Source of the DNA: Azonexus sp. R2A61
GTDB lineage: Bacteria; Pseudomonadota; Gammaproteobacteria; Burkholderiales; Rhodocyclaceae
Direction: 5' to 3'
Assembly (NCBI RefSeq): GCF_021401135.1
Contig: NZ_JACBFO010000003.1
Span: 248,001 to 312,000, forward strand
DNA length: 64,000 nucleotides
This document shows positions 1-9,539 of this stretch, piece after piece. Below the pieces are notes generated by a model. The model saw only the letters and a list, made by a program, of their open reading frames with translations, was not told where the DNA came from and ran no database searches. The translations under genes were made by a program, and so were the position numbers. How positions within the stretch are numbered: position 1 is the stretch's first letter; every line of letters begins with the position of its first letter.

Positions 1-95
1 TGCGCCGCGCCCGGTGCCTGGGACAGCCAGAGTCCGGCAGTCACGCCGAGCAGGCAGCCGATCAGGATTTGCGTGTTCAGCGAGGGCAGTTTCAT
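1..95 (-). CDS. Dicarboxylate/amino-acid:cation symporter, N-terminal fragment cut by left edge
   Basis: Only about 31 codons are inside the window; the ATG is at 93-95 on the minus strand. The peptide begins MKLPSLNTQILIGCLLGVTA and runs into a first hydrophobic segment. An opening of the form LxTQILIGxxLG is typical of the DctA/GltP family of sodium- or proton-coupled dicarboxylate and amino-acid carriers of the inner membrane. The gene diverges from the GGDEF-EAL gene at 253. No clear Shine-Dalgarno is visible. The family call rests on a short stretch, so it is tentative. Confidence 0.5.
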   Translation of the reverse strand, partial: MKLPSLNTQILIGCLLGVTAGLWLSQAPGAA

Positions 96-252
96 TGCAG
101 GTGGAAGTCGGGGCGGTCTCCCCATTCTACCGGCAGGAAGCCCGGTCTGCCCCATCCGTCGCGGTTTTGCCGGAAATCGGCTGCGCCCGCGTGCTGGTCA
201 TTTACGGATAAAAAGCTTATTCTCCGCGAGGTTATAGGGGGGTGGTTGCTGC

Positions 253-3084
253 ATGGCTGAGGGGATGACAAACGACAATGAATGGGTGCGCCGTTTGTTC
301 GAGGCGTCGGCCGATCCTGCCTGGATCATCGTGGAGGACAGGTTCGTCGACTGCAACGATGCGGCGGTGCAGGCGCTCGGCTATCCCAGCCGCGAAGTGC
401 TGCTGAATACCCATCCGTGGGTGTTGTCGCCGCCGTTTCAACCCGACGGGGAAAGCTCCGACGACAAGGCGGCGCGCCTGATTGCCGAAACGCGGGTCCG
501 CGGTTTTCATTGTTTCGAGTGGATGCATCGTCGTTTCGACGGCAGCGATTTCCTGGTCGAGGTCACGCTGTCGCAGGCGAATCATCAGGGCGAACCGCTG
601 ATCGTCTGCATCTGGCGCGACCTTTCGGCACGCCGGGCGAAGGACGAGAAAATCCGCGAGTTGCTGGCCGAACAGCAGCTGATCTTCGACAACGCCAACG
701 CCGGCATCCTGATTTCGCGCCAGCGCCGTGTCGTCCGTTGCAACCGGCGCTTTGCCGAAATGCTCGGTTACGACTCGCCGGATGAATTGCTCGGCCAGTG
801 TTCGCGCATCTTCTACCGTTCCGACGAGGAGTTCGAGCAGTGCGGCGTGCAGGGGTATGGGCAGTTGCAGGCGCGCGGCCAGGCCTATTTCGAATGCCTC
901 CTGCGGCGCAAGGACGGCAGCGATCTGTGGGTGGTCCAGTCCGGCAGCACGCTCGAGCACGGCGAGCGCGATGTGTTCGAAATGCCGACGATCTGGGTCT
1001 ATACCGACGTCAGCTTGCAGAAACTTGCCGAACTGGCCCTGCGCCGCTCCGAAGAGAAATTCTCGAAAGCCTTCGATTTCTGCCCGCTGGCAGCATCCAT
1101 CTCGACGCTGGACGACGGTCTGTTCCTCGAAGTGAATCAGGGCTACGAACGGCATTTCGGCTGGACACGCGCCGAACTGCTCGGCCGCAGCTCGGTTGCC
1201 GTCGGCCTGTGGCCGGACGGCAAGGCACGCGAAGCATGGCTGCAGGCCGTGCGGGCAGGGCAACGCCTGGATGATTACGAAGCCAGCTGGGTGCACAAAT
1301 CCGGCGAGCGCCGGGTGGTGCACCTGTCCAGCGAAATATTCGAGCTGGAAGGGCGGGCCGTCATCCTGAACTACGTGACCGATGTCACCGCGCTCAAACT
1401 CGCCGAGCAGGACCTGCGCATCGCCGCCGCCGCCTTCGATTCGCAGGAAAGCATGATCGTCACCGATGCGCGCGGGATCATCCTGCGGGTTAACCGGGCC
1501 TTTACCGAAACCACCGGTTACAGCGCCGAAGACGTGATCGGCAAGACGCCGGCCGTGCTGCGTTCCGGCCGGCACGATGCGGTTTTCTACCAGGACATGT
1601 GGCGGACCATCGCCGAGCAGGGTAGCTGGCAGGGCGAAATCTGGGATCGCCGCAAGAACGGCGAAATCTATCCGAAATGGTTGACCATTTCGGCGGTGGC
1701 CGACGCCAGCGGTGTGGTGACGCATTATGTCGGGTCGCATTTCGACATCACCGAGCGCAAGCTGGCCGAAGAGCGGATCAATACGCTGGCCTTCTACGAT
1801 CAACTGACCGGATTGCCCAACCGCACGCTGCTCTTCGACCGACTGAACCGGGCGCTGGCCCGGGCGCAGCGCCAGACCAATCACGGGGCCTTGCTGTTCA
1901 TCGACCTGGATAATTTCAAGACGCTCAACGATACCCAGGGCCACGACATCGGCGACCGGCTGTTGAAGGAAGTGTCGCAACGCATCAAGACATGCATCCG
2001 CGAGGAAGACACCGCGGCGCGTATCGGCGGCGACGAATTCGTCGTCGTGCTCTCCGGCCTGGGCGGCGAACCCGACATTGCCGCCCGCAAGGCCGGCGTG
2101 ATCGCCCGCAAGATATTGGCCGCGCTGGACCGCGATCACTGGATCGGCCAGCTGACGCACCGCAGTTCCGGCAGCATCGGCGTGACGCTGTTTCAGGAGC
2201 ACAGCGTCAGTGCCGAGGAACTGATGCGTCAGGGTGACATGGCGATGTATCGGGCAAAGGCGGCCGGCCGCAATTCGATCTGTTTCTTCGATCCGGAGAT
2301 GGAAGCGGCGGTGCGCATTAAGGCGGCGCTGGAGCAGGATTTGCGGCAGGCCATTGCGCAGGGCGGGTTCGTGCTGCATTACCAGGCCCAGGTGGGTTGT
2401 ACGGGGGAAATCACCGGCGCCGAGGTCCTGGTCCGCTGGCCGCATCCGCGCGACGGCATGATTTCGCCGGCACGTTTCATTCCGCTGGCCGAGGAAATCC
2501 GCCAGATTGCACCGCTCGGCCTGTGGGTGCTGCGTTCGGCATGCCGGACGCTGGCCGAGTGGCGCAACGATCCGCGGCTGGGGCGGCTGACCATTGCGGT
2601 CAACGTCTCGGCCGGGCAATTTCTCGAGGCCGATTTCGTCGAGCAGGTGCTCGGCGTGCTGGCCGAATCCGGTGCCGACCCGCGGCAACTGAAACTGGAA
2701 CTGACCGAGAGCCTGTTCGCCAGCGACATCGAATTGATCATCGACCGGATGCAGCGGCTCAAGCGCTGCGGCATCGGCTTCTCGCTCGACGACTTCGGTA
2801 CCGGCTATTCCTCGCTGTCCTACCTGAAACGCTTGCCGATCGACCAATTGAAGATCGACCAATCGTTCGTGCGCGACGTGCTGACCGACGCCAACGATGC
2901 GGCGATTGCCCGCACCGTCATCGCACTCGGCCAGACGCTCGGCTGCGCGGTCATCGCCGAAGGGGTCGAGACGCTGGCTCAGCGCGATTTCCTGGCCGAA
3001 CACGGTTGCCACGCCTACCAGGGCTATTACTTCGCCAAACCGGAACCGGTCGACGCCTTCGTCGGGCGCGTTCAGTCGGGCTGA
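253..3084 (+). CDS. PAS(x4)-GGDEF-EAL cyclic-di-GMP signalling protein
   Basis: A 943-residue soluble protein without membrane segments, so it probably senses a cytoplasmic signal. Four PAS-like modules occupy about residues 10-125, 140-255, 265-385 and 390-505. A GGDEF domain follows (about 515-675) with an intact GGDEF motif at 592-596 and the RxxD inhibitory site (REED, 583-586). The EAL domain (about 690-940) has EVL instead of EAL at E724 but keeps NVS, ELTES, DDFGTGYSS, LKID and AEGVET, so phosphodiesterase activity is plausible. Both synthesis and hydrolysis of c-di-GMP are possible. The ATG at 253 follows a G-rich stretch; a second in-frame ATG lies four codons later. It sits just upstream of another c-di-GMP operon. 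Confidence 0.93.
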   Translation: MAEGMTNDNEWVRRLFEASADPAWIIVEDRFVDCNDAAVQALGYPSREVLLNTHPWVLSPPFQPDGESSDDKAARLIAETRVRGFHCFEWMHRRFDGSDFLVEVTLSQANHQGEPLIVCIWRDLSARRAKDEKIRELLAEQQLIFDNANAGILISRQRRVVRCNRRFAEMLGYDSPDELLGQCSRIFYRSDEEFEQCGVQGYGQLQARGQAYFECLLRRKDGSDLWVVQSGSTLEHGERDVFEMPTIWVYTDVSLQKLAELALRRSEEKFSKAFDFCPLAASISTLDDGLFLEVNQGYERHFGWTRAELLGRSSVAVGLWPDGKAREAWLQAVRAGQRLDDYEASWVHKSGERRVVHLSSEIFELEGRAVILNYVTDVTALKLAEQDLRIAAAAFDSQESMIVTDARGIILRVNRAFTETTGYSAEDVIGKTPAVLRSGRHDAVFYQDMWRTIAEQGSWQGEIWDRRKNGEIYPKWLTISAVADASGVVTHYVGSHFDITERKLAEERINTLAFYDQLTGLPNRTLLFDRLNRALARAQRQTNHGALLFIDLDNFKTLNDTQGHDIGDRLLKEVSQRIKTCIREEDTAARIGGDEFVVVLSGLGGEPDIAARKAGVIARKILAALDRDHWIGQLTHRSSGSIGVTLFQEHSVSAEELMRQGDMAMYRAKAAGRNSICFFDPEMEAAVRIKAALEQDLRQAIAQGGFVLHYQAQVGCTGEITGAEVLVRWPHPRDGMISPARFIPLAEEIRQIAPLGLWVLRSACRTLAEWRNDPRLGRLTIAVNVSAGQFLEADFVEQVLGVLAESGADPRQLKLELTESLFASDIELIIDRMQRLKRCGIGFSLDDFGTGYSSLSYLKRLPIDQLKIDQSFVRDVLTDANDAAIARTVIALGQTLGCAVIAEGVETLAQRDFLAEHGCHAYQGYYFAKPEPVDAFVGRVQSG

Positions 3085-3144
3085 GCCCTTGCCGTCCGGG
3101 GAGGGGCGCTGGCATCATGCGAGCTCCTCCCGGAGAGCGCAAAA

Positions 3145-3525
3145 TTGCCCGACCTAAGCAAGTTGACCGCGGAACTGCTGGCCTTCCGCGATGCCCGCGA
3201 CTGGCGCCAGTTCCACACCCTGCGTCACCTGATTTCATCGCTCAACCTGGAAGCTGCCGAACTGCTCGAGCTGACGCAATGGCGCAGCGACGAGGAGATC
3301 GAGGCGCTGCCGGCCGATGAACGGCTCGGCGAAGCGCTGCGCGACGAATGCGCCGACGTGCTGCTCTACCTGCTGCTGATCGCCGACCATGCCGGTATCG
3401 ACCTGCTGGCCGCCGCGCATGAAAAGCTGCGCAAGAATGCGTTGAAATACCCGGTCGACCGCGCGCGCGGCTCGCGCGAAAAATACACCCGCTTGCATGT
3501 CCCGGCCGAAGGAGATCAGCCTTGA
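3145..3525 (+). CDS. MazG-like nucleotide pyrophosphohydrolase
   Basis: A 126-residue all-alpha protein of the MazG/RS21-C6 (dCTPase-like) superfamily, which hydrolyses nucleoside triphosphates to monophosphate and pyrophosphate. Visible marks are FRDARDWRQFHTLRHLISSL, the metal-binding pattern LEAAELLE (ExxE) near residues 36-43, and DECADVLLYLLLIAD (ExxD) near residues 75-90. The start is TTG at 3145, preceded by cggagag at a suitable distance; there is no better ATG. The stop overlaps the TTG of the following MHYT kinase (TTGA), indicating translational coupling. It may clean up nucleotides, or belong to the nucleotide-signalling operon it heads. Confidence 0.82.
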   Translation: MPDLSKLTAELLAFRDARDWRQFHTLRHLISSLNLEAAELLELTQWRSDEEIEALPADERLGEALRDECADVLLYLLLIADHAGIDLLAAAHEKLRKNALKYPVDRARGSREKYTRLHVPAEGDQP

Positions 3526-6470
3526 ATCCGCTGGTCCTCGACATCTGGTCGCGTTATTTTCTCGACGACACGCACGGCGTCTTCCTGCTCTACGGCGATT
3601 ACAGCTACGGCCTGGTGGCTCTGTCGCTGCTGGTGGCGATTGCCGCGTCGGTGGTCTCGTTTCAGCTGGCCGGGCTGGCACGTCTCGGTCAGGGCCGCCT
3701 GAATCGGCAGATCGCCCTGCTGACCGGGGCGCTGGTGCTCGGGGTCGGCATCTGGGCGATGCATTTCATCGGCATGCTGGCGTTCGAGATCTGCACGAGC
3801 GTCCGCTACGACCTGACCGGCACTTTCCTGTCGATGATCCCGGGGCTGCTGGCTTCGTGGATTGCCCTCAATGTGCTGGTGCGGCGCGAAATTACCTGGA
3901 AACTACTGGTGATCAGCGGCGTGCTGGTCGGCGCCGGCATCGGCAGCATGCATTATGCGGGGATGGCAGCGATGCGCATGGGGCCGCAACTGCGCTTCGA
4001 TCCCGACTGGTTCGCCGCCTCCATCGTCGTGGCGGTGCTGCTGGCCATCCTCGCCTTGTGGATACGTTTCGGCCTGCGGCGCAGCAAACGCTTGTCGGGC
4101 GTGACGCGGATGCTGCTCGGCGGCACGGTCATGGGGCTGGCGATATCCGGCATGCACTACACCGGGATGGCGGCCGCCCGTTTCGTTGGCCTCGACGACC
4201 CGTACTACGTACAGGGCTCGAACGTCGATTACTACATGGCGTTCAATATCGCGCTGCTGACGGTGGTGGTGGCTGCCGCGGCGATGTCGGCCAACGGCCT
4301 GATGCGCTACCGCGAGCTTTTCCTGCGCATGCGGCAGCAGCAGTCGCGGACCCGGGCGATCGTCGAGACGGCGGTCGACGGCATCATCACGATCGACGCG
4401 CAAGGCATCATCCAGGATGTCAATCGCGCCGCCGAGACGATGTTCGGCTGGCCGGCCCGGGACATGCTCGGCAACAACATCAGCATGCTGATGCCGGAGC
4501 CCGACCGTTCGCGTCACGACGGCTATCTGGCCCGTTATCTTCAGGAGGGCGACGCCCGCATCATCGGCATCGGCCGCGAAGTCACCGGTCTGCGGCGCGA
4601 TGGCAGCCTGATGCCGATGCGGCTGGCCATCGGCCGGGTCGAGACCCGCGGTGAGCCGTTGTTCGTCGGTTTCGTCACCGACATCAGCCAGCGCCACGCG
4701 ATGGAGCAGGCACTGCGCCAGGCCAAGGAACGGGCCGAAATGGCGGCCGAGGCGAAGAGCAGCTTCCTGGCCAACATCAGCCATGAAATCCGTACGCCGA
4801 TGAATGCCATCCTCGGTTTCACCGATCTGGTGCTGGCCTCGAAACTGGCCGACGATCAGCGCAAGCACCTGAGTACGGTGCGCCAGTCGGCGCGCAGCCT
4901 GCTGAGTCTGATCAACGATGTGCTCGACACCGCCAAGCTGGAGAAAGGGGCGGTCGAGCTGGAGGCCAGCGATTTCTCGCTGCGCGAACTGTGTCGCCAG
5001 ACGCTGGCGTCGCTCCGTCTGTCGGCCGATGCGAAAGGGCTGTTCCTGAGCAGCGAGTACGACGAACGGCTCGGCGAATTCTTCGTCGGCGATCCCCTGC
5101 GCATCCAGCAGGTCCTGATCAACCTGGTCGGCAACGCCATCAAATTCACCACGCGCGGCAGCGTGCTGGTTCGGGTCGATCCGGGCGAGCAGGGGAGCGG
5201 CGTGACGATCTCCATCGTCGATACCGGCATCGGCATTCCCGCCGACCGCATCCAGCGCATCTTCGATCCCTTTGCCCAGGCTGACGCGTCCACCACCCGG
5301 CGTTTCGGCGGCACCGGCCTCGGTACGACCATCGCTCGCCAGCTGACCGAGTTGATGGGCGGAAAGATCACCGTCGAGAGCCAGTTGGGCAAGGGCAGTA
5401 CCTTCCGCGTATTCCTGCCGCTCAACCCCGGCAAGCCGGTGGCGCGCGAAGTGGCCGAAAAGCGGATCGAGTTGCCGCCGCTGCGCATCCTGATCGCGGA
5501 TGACGTGCCGCAGAACCTCGAATTGCTCGACATCAACCTGGCTCGGGCCGGACACAAGGTTTTCAAGGCGGCAGACGGACGCCAGGCGCTGGCAGCGATT
5601 GCCGCGGAGGCGCTGGACATCGTGCTGATGGATGTCCAGATGCCGGAAATGGACGGTTTGCAGGCCACCCGCCAGCTGCGCGACGACGAGCGCCAATCCG
5701 GGCGCCCGCATCTGCCGGTGATCGCGCTGACGGCGTCGGTGCTGGAAGAGGATTACCACGCGGCGCGGGCGGCCGGTATGGATGGGTTCGCCGCCAAGCC
5801 GGTCGATCTGCCCGCGCTCTACCGCGAAATTGCCCGTGTACTCGGCCTGCATCTCGAGCCTGTCGAGATTGCCGAACGCCTGAAGCCGGTGGCCGACGGT
5901 GTCGACTGGTCGCGTGGCCTCGACCTGTGGGGCGATGAGGCGGCGTATCGCTCGGCGCTGCTGCGTTTCCACGAGAGCTGTCCGGCCAGCCAGGCGGCGC
6001 TGGTGCAGGCCGTGGCGATCGGCGATTTCGCCAGTGCGGCGGCGGTCGCCCATCGCTTGCAGGGGGCGGCGGGCAACCTGGCGCTGCCGACGGTGCAGGC
6101 CACCTGCAGCCGTCTCGAAGCCGCGCTCAAGGCCGGGCGCATCGAGCAGGTCGGCAGCCTGATCGATACCTTGCAGTCGGCGGTGATCCGCGCCTATCCG
6201 GGGCAAGCGGAAGCGGGCGTCGAAGCCGTCGAGGACAGTGCCGGCGAGGTCAGCGTCGATACCGAGCGCCTGCATCCGCTGCTGGCCGACCTGGCCGAAG
6301 CGCTGGCGCGTGGCGAACTGCCCGACGAACTGAGCAGCGAACTGTTGGCCCTGTTGCCTGTCGGATGGAGCGGTGACCTGAGGCGGGCCCTGGACGATTT
6401 CGATTTTGCCGGGGCTGCGATACAGATCGAACGATTGACCGAACGCCTCAACGAAAAGAAAGCTGTCTGA
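3522..6470 (+). CDS. MHYT-PAS hybrid sensor histidine kinase with receiver and Hpt domains
   Basis: A 982-residue membrane sensor kinase. The N-terminal half (about 1-255) is an MHYT sensor with three copies of the signature, AMHFIGM, SMHYAGM and GMHYTGM, each in a transmembrane helix. This domain is predicted to bind copper and sense O2, CO or NO. A FixL-like PAS follows (about 280-400), then HisKA with phospho-acceptor H421 (SHEIRTPMN), an HATPase domain (about 535-650), a receiver with D704 (LMDVQMPEMDG) and a C-terminal Hpt with H844 (AHRLQGAAGN). This is a complete phosphorelay in one chain. The start is TTG, overlapping the preceding stop and preceded by aaggag. Its stop overlaps the ATG of the REC-HD-GYP gene, which is the obvious output partner. 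Confidence 0.93.
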   Translation: MNPLVLDIWSRYFLDDTHGVFLLYGDYSYGLVALSLLVAIAASVVSFQLAGLARLGQGRLNRQIALLTGALVLGVGIWAMHFIGMLAFEICTSVRYDLTGTFLSMIPGLLASWIALNVLVRREITWKLLVISGVLVGAGIGSMHYAGMAAMRMGPQLRFDPDWFAASIVVAVLLAILALWIRFGLRRSKRLSGVTRMLLGGTVMGLAISGMHYTGMAAARFVGLDDPYYVQGSNVDYYMAFNIALLTVVVAAAAMSANGLMRYRELFLRMRQQQSRTRAIVETAVDGIITIDAQGIIQDVNRAAETMFGWPARDMLGNNISMLMPEPDRSRHDGYLARYLQEGDARIIGIGREVTGLRRDGSLMPMRLAIGRVETRGEPLFVGFVTDISQRHAMEQALRQAKERAEMAAEAKSSFLANISHEIRTPMNAILGFTDLVLASKLADDQRKHLSTVRQSARSLLSLINDVLDTAKLEKGAVELEASDFSLRELCRQTLASLRLSADAKGLFLSSEYDERLGEFFVGDPLRIQQVLINLVGNAIKFTTRGSVLVRVDPGEQGSGVTISIVDTGIGIPADRIQRIFDPFAQADASTTRRFGGTGLGTTIARQLTELMGGKITVESQLGKGSTFRVFLPLNPGKPVAREVAEKRIELPPLRILIADDVPQNLELLDINLARAGHKVFKAADGRQALAAIAAEALDIVLMDVQMPEMDGLQATRQLRDDERQSGRPHLPVIALTASVLEEDYHAARAAGMDGFAAKPVDLPALYREIARVLGLHLEPVEIAERLKPVADGVDWSRGLDLWGDEAAYRSALLRFHESCPASQAALVQAVAIGDFASAAAVAHRLQGAAGNLALPTVQATCSRLEAALKAGRIEQVGSLIDTLQSAVIRAYPGQAEAGVEAVEDSAGEVSVDTERLHPLLADLAEALARGELPDELSSELLALLPVGWSGDLRRALDDFDFAGAAIQIERLTERLNEKKAV

Positions 6471-7483
6471 TGAATGCGCCCCTCGATTTGCGTCCCGCCG
6501 TTCTGCTCGTCGATGACGAGCCGGTCAACCTGCAGGTGTTGCGCCATGTCCTGCAGGACGACTTCCGGCTGCTCTTCGCCCGCGACGGCCACAAGGCGAT
6601 CGAACTGGCGGCCGCCCAGCAGCCGTCGCTGATCCTGCTCGACGTGATGATGCCGGGCATGCACGGCTACGATGTCTGCCGGGCCCTCAAGCAGCGTGCC
6701 GACACCGAACGCATTCCGGTGATCTTCGTCACCGCGCTGACCGACAGCGACGAGGAGTCGCATGGTTTCGAGGTCGGTGCGGTCGACTACATCACCAAGC
6801 CGATCAGCCCGCCGGTGGTGCGCGCCCGCGTGCGCACGCACCTGTCGCTGGTGCGTGTGGACGAACTGCTGGAAACCCGGCTGCAGGTCATCCAGCGCCT
6901 GGGTCGGGCGGCGGAATACAAGGACAACGAAACCGGCCTGCACGTCGTGCGGATGAGCCACTATTCGCGGGTGCTGGCGCTGGCGGCGGGGCTTGGCGAG
7001 CGGTTTGCCGAGAAAATCCTGCACGCTTCGCCGATGCACGATATCGGCAAGATCGGCATTCCCGATGCCATCCTGCAGAAACCCGGCAAGCTGGATGCCG
7101 ACGAGTGGGCGGTGATGCGCCGGCATCCGGAAATCGGTGCCGAGATCATCGGCGACGACCGTTCGCCGTTGCTGCAGATGGCCCGCCGGGTGGCGCTCAA
7201 CCATCACGAGAAATGGGATGGCAGCGGCTATCCGGCCGGCCTGCGCGGCGAGGACATTCCGGTCGAGGCGCGCATCGTCGCACTGGCCGACGTGTTTGAC
7301 GCGCTGACCTCGATCCGCCCCTACAAGCGGCCGTGGACGGTTGAGGACGCGGTGGCCCTGATTCGCCAGGAAGCCGGTTCGCATTTCGATCCGCAGCTGG
7401 CCGGCCGTTTCATCGAGCAATTGCCCGAATTGCTGAAGATCAAGACGCGCTGGGAAGAAACCGGGGACGACGCTGTTGCCTGA
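6470..7483 (+). CDS. Response regulator with HD-GYP phosphodiesterase output
   Basis: 337 residues: an N-terminal receiver with phospho-acceptor D58 (LLDVMMPG) and a C-terminal HD-GYP domain with H190-D191 (MHDIGKIGIPD), HHEKWDGSGYP (GYP at 253-255) and ALADVFDALTSIRPYK. HD-GYP proteins hydrolyse c-di-GMP to GMP. The ATG overlaps the stop of the hybrid kinase by one base, so the Hpt of that kinase probably phosphorylates this receiver. All key metal-binding residues appear present. The next gene starts eight bases before this stop. Confidence 0.95.
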   Translation: MNAPLDLRPAVLLVDDEPVNLQVLRHVLQDDFRLLFARDGHKAIELAAAQQPSLILLDVMMPGMHGYDVCRALKQRADTERIPVIFVTALTDSDEESHGFEVGAVDYITKPISPPVVRARVRTHLSLVRVDELLETRLQVIQRLGRAAEYKDNETGLHVVRMSHYSRVLALAAGLGERFAEKILHASPMHDIGKIGIPDAILQKPGKLDADEWAVMRRHPEIGAEIIGDDRSPLLQMARRVALNHHEKWDGSGYPAGLRGEDIPVEARIVALADVFDALTSIRPYKRPWTVEDAVALIRQEAGSHFDPQLAGRFIEQLPELLKIKTRWEETGDDAVA

Positions 7484-8684
7484 ACACTGTACTGCTGCGG
7501 TCGACCGGGATTTTTATCAAAATCTGCCGGCCTCGCCGTCTTTCGAGGCGGCGGTCGAAACCGAGGGCCACGCCGATTTGCCGGACAGCTGGTGGGTGGT
7601 GGTCGCCGACGTCGAGGATTCGACGACGGCGATCCAGGCCGGCGCCTATAAACACGTCAATACCGTCGGCGTGGCGGCGATCGCCGCCGTCAGCAACATC
7701 GAGCGCTCGTTGAGCCTGCCTTTCCTGTTCGGCGGAGATGGCGCCGTACTGGCCATTCCCGATTGCCTGAAAGCGGCAGCGGTGGTCGCCTTGCGCGGGG
7801 CGCAGCGAATGGCGAGCGATGCCTTCGGCTTGCGTCTGCGGGTCGGTCTGGTGCGGGTTGGCGAACTGCGTGCCGGCGATTACTGGGTGCGCTTGGGCAA
7901 GGTCAGCCTGTCGCCGACGGTCGATCAGCCAGTGTTTTCCGGCCGCGGCTGGCAGCGGGCCGAATGGCTGGTCAAGCAGGACGACGACCGCCAGGCGTTG
8001 ATCGTCCGTCCGGACGAAGGTCCGGCCGAGGCCAGTTTCGAAGGCTTCGAGTGTCGCTGGCAGAACGTTCCGTCCTTCCGCGGCGACAAGCTGTCGCTGA
8101 TCGTCGTTGCCACGGCGACCGACCCGGCCGAGAACCGGGCCACTTACCATCGGGTCATCGCACGGATCAACGAGGTTTTCGGCGATCTGCAGGCACATCA
8201 TCCGCTGCGCGCCGACGGATTGCAGTTGAGCTTTTCCCCGACCCAGTTGTCGGGCCAGACCCGCCTGCGTACGGTCAACCGCGCCTGGTACGCAAAAACC
8301 GCCTACCTGTTGCGCACCCTGCTGCAGAATGTCGCCGGCTGGTTGTTGTTCCGCTTCAACCGGGATACAAAAGCGGTGCGCTGGAGCGGTTACCGCCAGG
8401 AACTGGTGGCCAATACCGATTTCCGCAAATTCGACGGGGCCCTGCGCATGGTCGTCGATGCCAGCGACGAGCAGATCAAATTGCTCGAGGGCTGGCTGGA
8501 TTGGGAGTATGCCGCGGGCCGGCTGGCCTGGGGCAGTCATCGTTCCGGCGAAGCGCTGATCACCTGCCTGATCGAGTCCTATGCAGGTCGCCACGTGCAT
8601 TTCGTCGATGGCAGCGACGGCGGCTATGCGCTGGCCGCCCGCCAGGTCAAGGCGCGGCTCAAGGAACTGGCGGCGCGTCGCTGA
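7476..8684 (+). CDS. DUF3095 family protein, class III cyclase-like fold
   Basis: A 402-residue cytoplasmic protein matching the DUF3095 family. The N-terminal part has WWVVVADVEDSTTAI and FLFGGDGAVLAIPD, which look like the metal-binding and glycine-rich elements of class III nucleotide cyclases and GGDEF domains. The C-terminal part (WYAKTAYLLRTLLQ, LEWEY-like helices) is family-specific. No product is established. The start is TTG, overlapping the end of the HD-GYP gene by eight bases, with a purine-rich stretch (gggaagaaaccgggga) upstream. Its place in a c-di-GMP phosphorelay operon suggests a nucleotide-signalling role; that is inference. Confidence 0.8.
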   Translation: MPEHCTAAVDRDFYQNLPASPSFEAAVETEGHADLPDSWWVVVADVEDSTTAIQAGAYKHVNTVGVAAIAAVSNIERSLSLPFLFGGDGAVLAIPDCLKAAAVVALRGAQRMASDAFGLRLRVGLVRVGELRAGDYWVRLGKVSLSPTVDQPVFSGRGWQRAEWLVKQDDDRQALIVRPDEGPAEASFEGFECRWQNVPSFRGDKLSLIVVATATDPAENRATYHRVIARINEVFGDLQAHHPLRADGLQLSFSPTQLSGQTRLRTVNRAWYAKTAYLLRTLLQNVAGWLLFRFNRDTKAVRWSGYRQELVANTDFRKFDGALRMVVDASDEQIKLLEGWLDWEYAAGRLAWGSHRSGEALITCLIESYAGRHVHFVDGSDGGYALAARQVKARLKELAARR

Positions 8685-8687
8685 GCG

Positions 8688-9533
8688 TCAGGCTTCCTGG
8701 CTTTCCAGCACGTAACGCGCGCCGCTGTCCTGGCCGAGCAGCGACACCAGGGTCGGCAGCGTGTCGTGCAGCGTCTTTTCCAGCGTCCACGGCGGGTTGA
8801 TGACGAACATCCCGCTGCCATGCATGCCGAAGCCGTCGCCGGACGGCGAACGGACTTCCAGCGTGGCCAGCAGCCAGCTGCGCACGCCGAGCCGCTTCAG
8901 GCGATCCGGCAGTTCGCGCGATTCGAGCTTGGGCAGCATCGGGAACCACAGCGCGTAGGTGCCGGTGGCGAAGCGCTTCAGCGCCTCCTGCAAGGCCTTG
9001 ATCACCGCCGTGTAATCGGCGCGGGTCTCGTAGGACGGGTCGATCAGCACCAGGCCGCGGCGCGGCGGCGGCGGCAGGATCGCCTTCAGGCCGGCAAAGC
9101 CGTCGCCTTCGGTGATCGCCACCTGGCGGCCGGCGCCCTGAAAGCATTCCTGCAGCAGTCGGGCATCGGTGCCGTGCATTTCGTAGAGGCGCAGGCGGTC
9201 GCTGTCGCGCAGCACCTGGCGGGCCAGCCATGGAGAACCGGGATAGTGACGCAACTGGCCGTCCGGGTTGAGTTCGCGGACGAAATCGACGTAATCGGCG
9301 AGCGCCGGCGGCAGCCCTTTGGCCTGCCACAGCTTGCCGATGCCGTCCTTCCATTCGGCCAGCTTGCTGGCATGCACCGAATCCAGCGTGTAGCGGCCGG
9401 CGCCGGCGTGCGTGTCGACGATCCAGAACGGTGCCGGCTTGTCGCCCAGGTAATGGCCGATCTGCAGCAGGATCAGGTGTTTCAGCACGTCGGCGTGATT
9501 GCCGGCGTGGTAGGCATGGCGGTAGCTGAGCAT
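8688..9533 (-). CDS. rlmJ: 23S rRNA (adenine2030-N6)-methyltransferase RlmJ
   Basis: A 281-residue SAM-dependent methyltransferase that modifies A2030 of 23S rRNA. The N-terminus MLSYRHAYHAGNHADVLKH is the family hallmark. DTHAGAGRY is the SAM-binding loop, and LVLIDPSYE carries the DPPY-type catalytic motif in the DPSY form seen in RlmJ. FGMHGSGMFVINPPW is the conserved C-terminal segment. Length equals that of the E. coli enzyme. It converges with the DUF3095 gene (3 bp between stops) and lies six bases downstream of the large unknown gene on the same strand. Confidence 0.95.
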   Translation of the reverse strand: MLSYRHAYHAGNHADVLKHLILLQIGHYLGDKPAPFWIVDTHAGAGRYTLDSVHASKLAEWKDGIGKLWQAKGLPPALADYVDFVRELNPDGQLRHYPGSPWLARQVLRDSDRLRLYEMHGTDARLLQECFQGAGRQVAITEGDGFAGLKAILPPPPRRGLVLIDPSYETRADYTAVIKALQEALKRFATGTYALWFPMLPKLESRELPDRLKRLGVRSWLLATLEVRSPSGDGFGMHGSGMFVINPPWTLEKTLHDTLPTLVSLLGQDSGARYVLESQEA

Positions 9534-9539
9534 CGGGAT

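Noticed and set aside
232..3012. A 926-codon open frame antisense to the GGDEF-EAL gene
   Set aside because: Typical high-GC shadow frame; no domain pattern or ribosome site, whereas the plus strand has clear PAS, GGDEF and EAL motifs.
3903..6275. A 790-codon open frame antisense to the hybrid kinase
   Set aside because: Same shadow effect; kinase, receiver and Hpt motifs are unambiguous on the plus strand.
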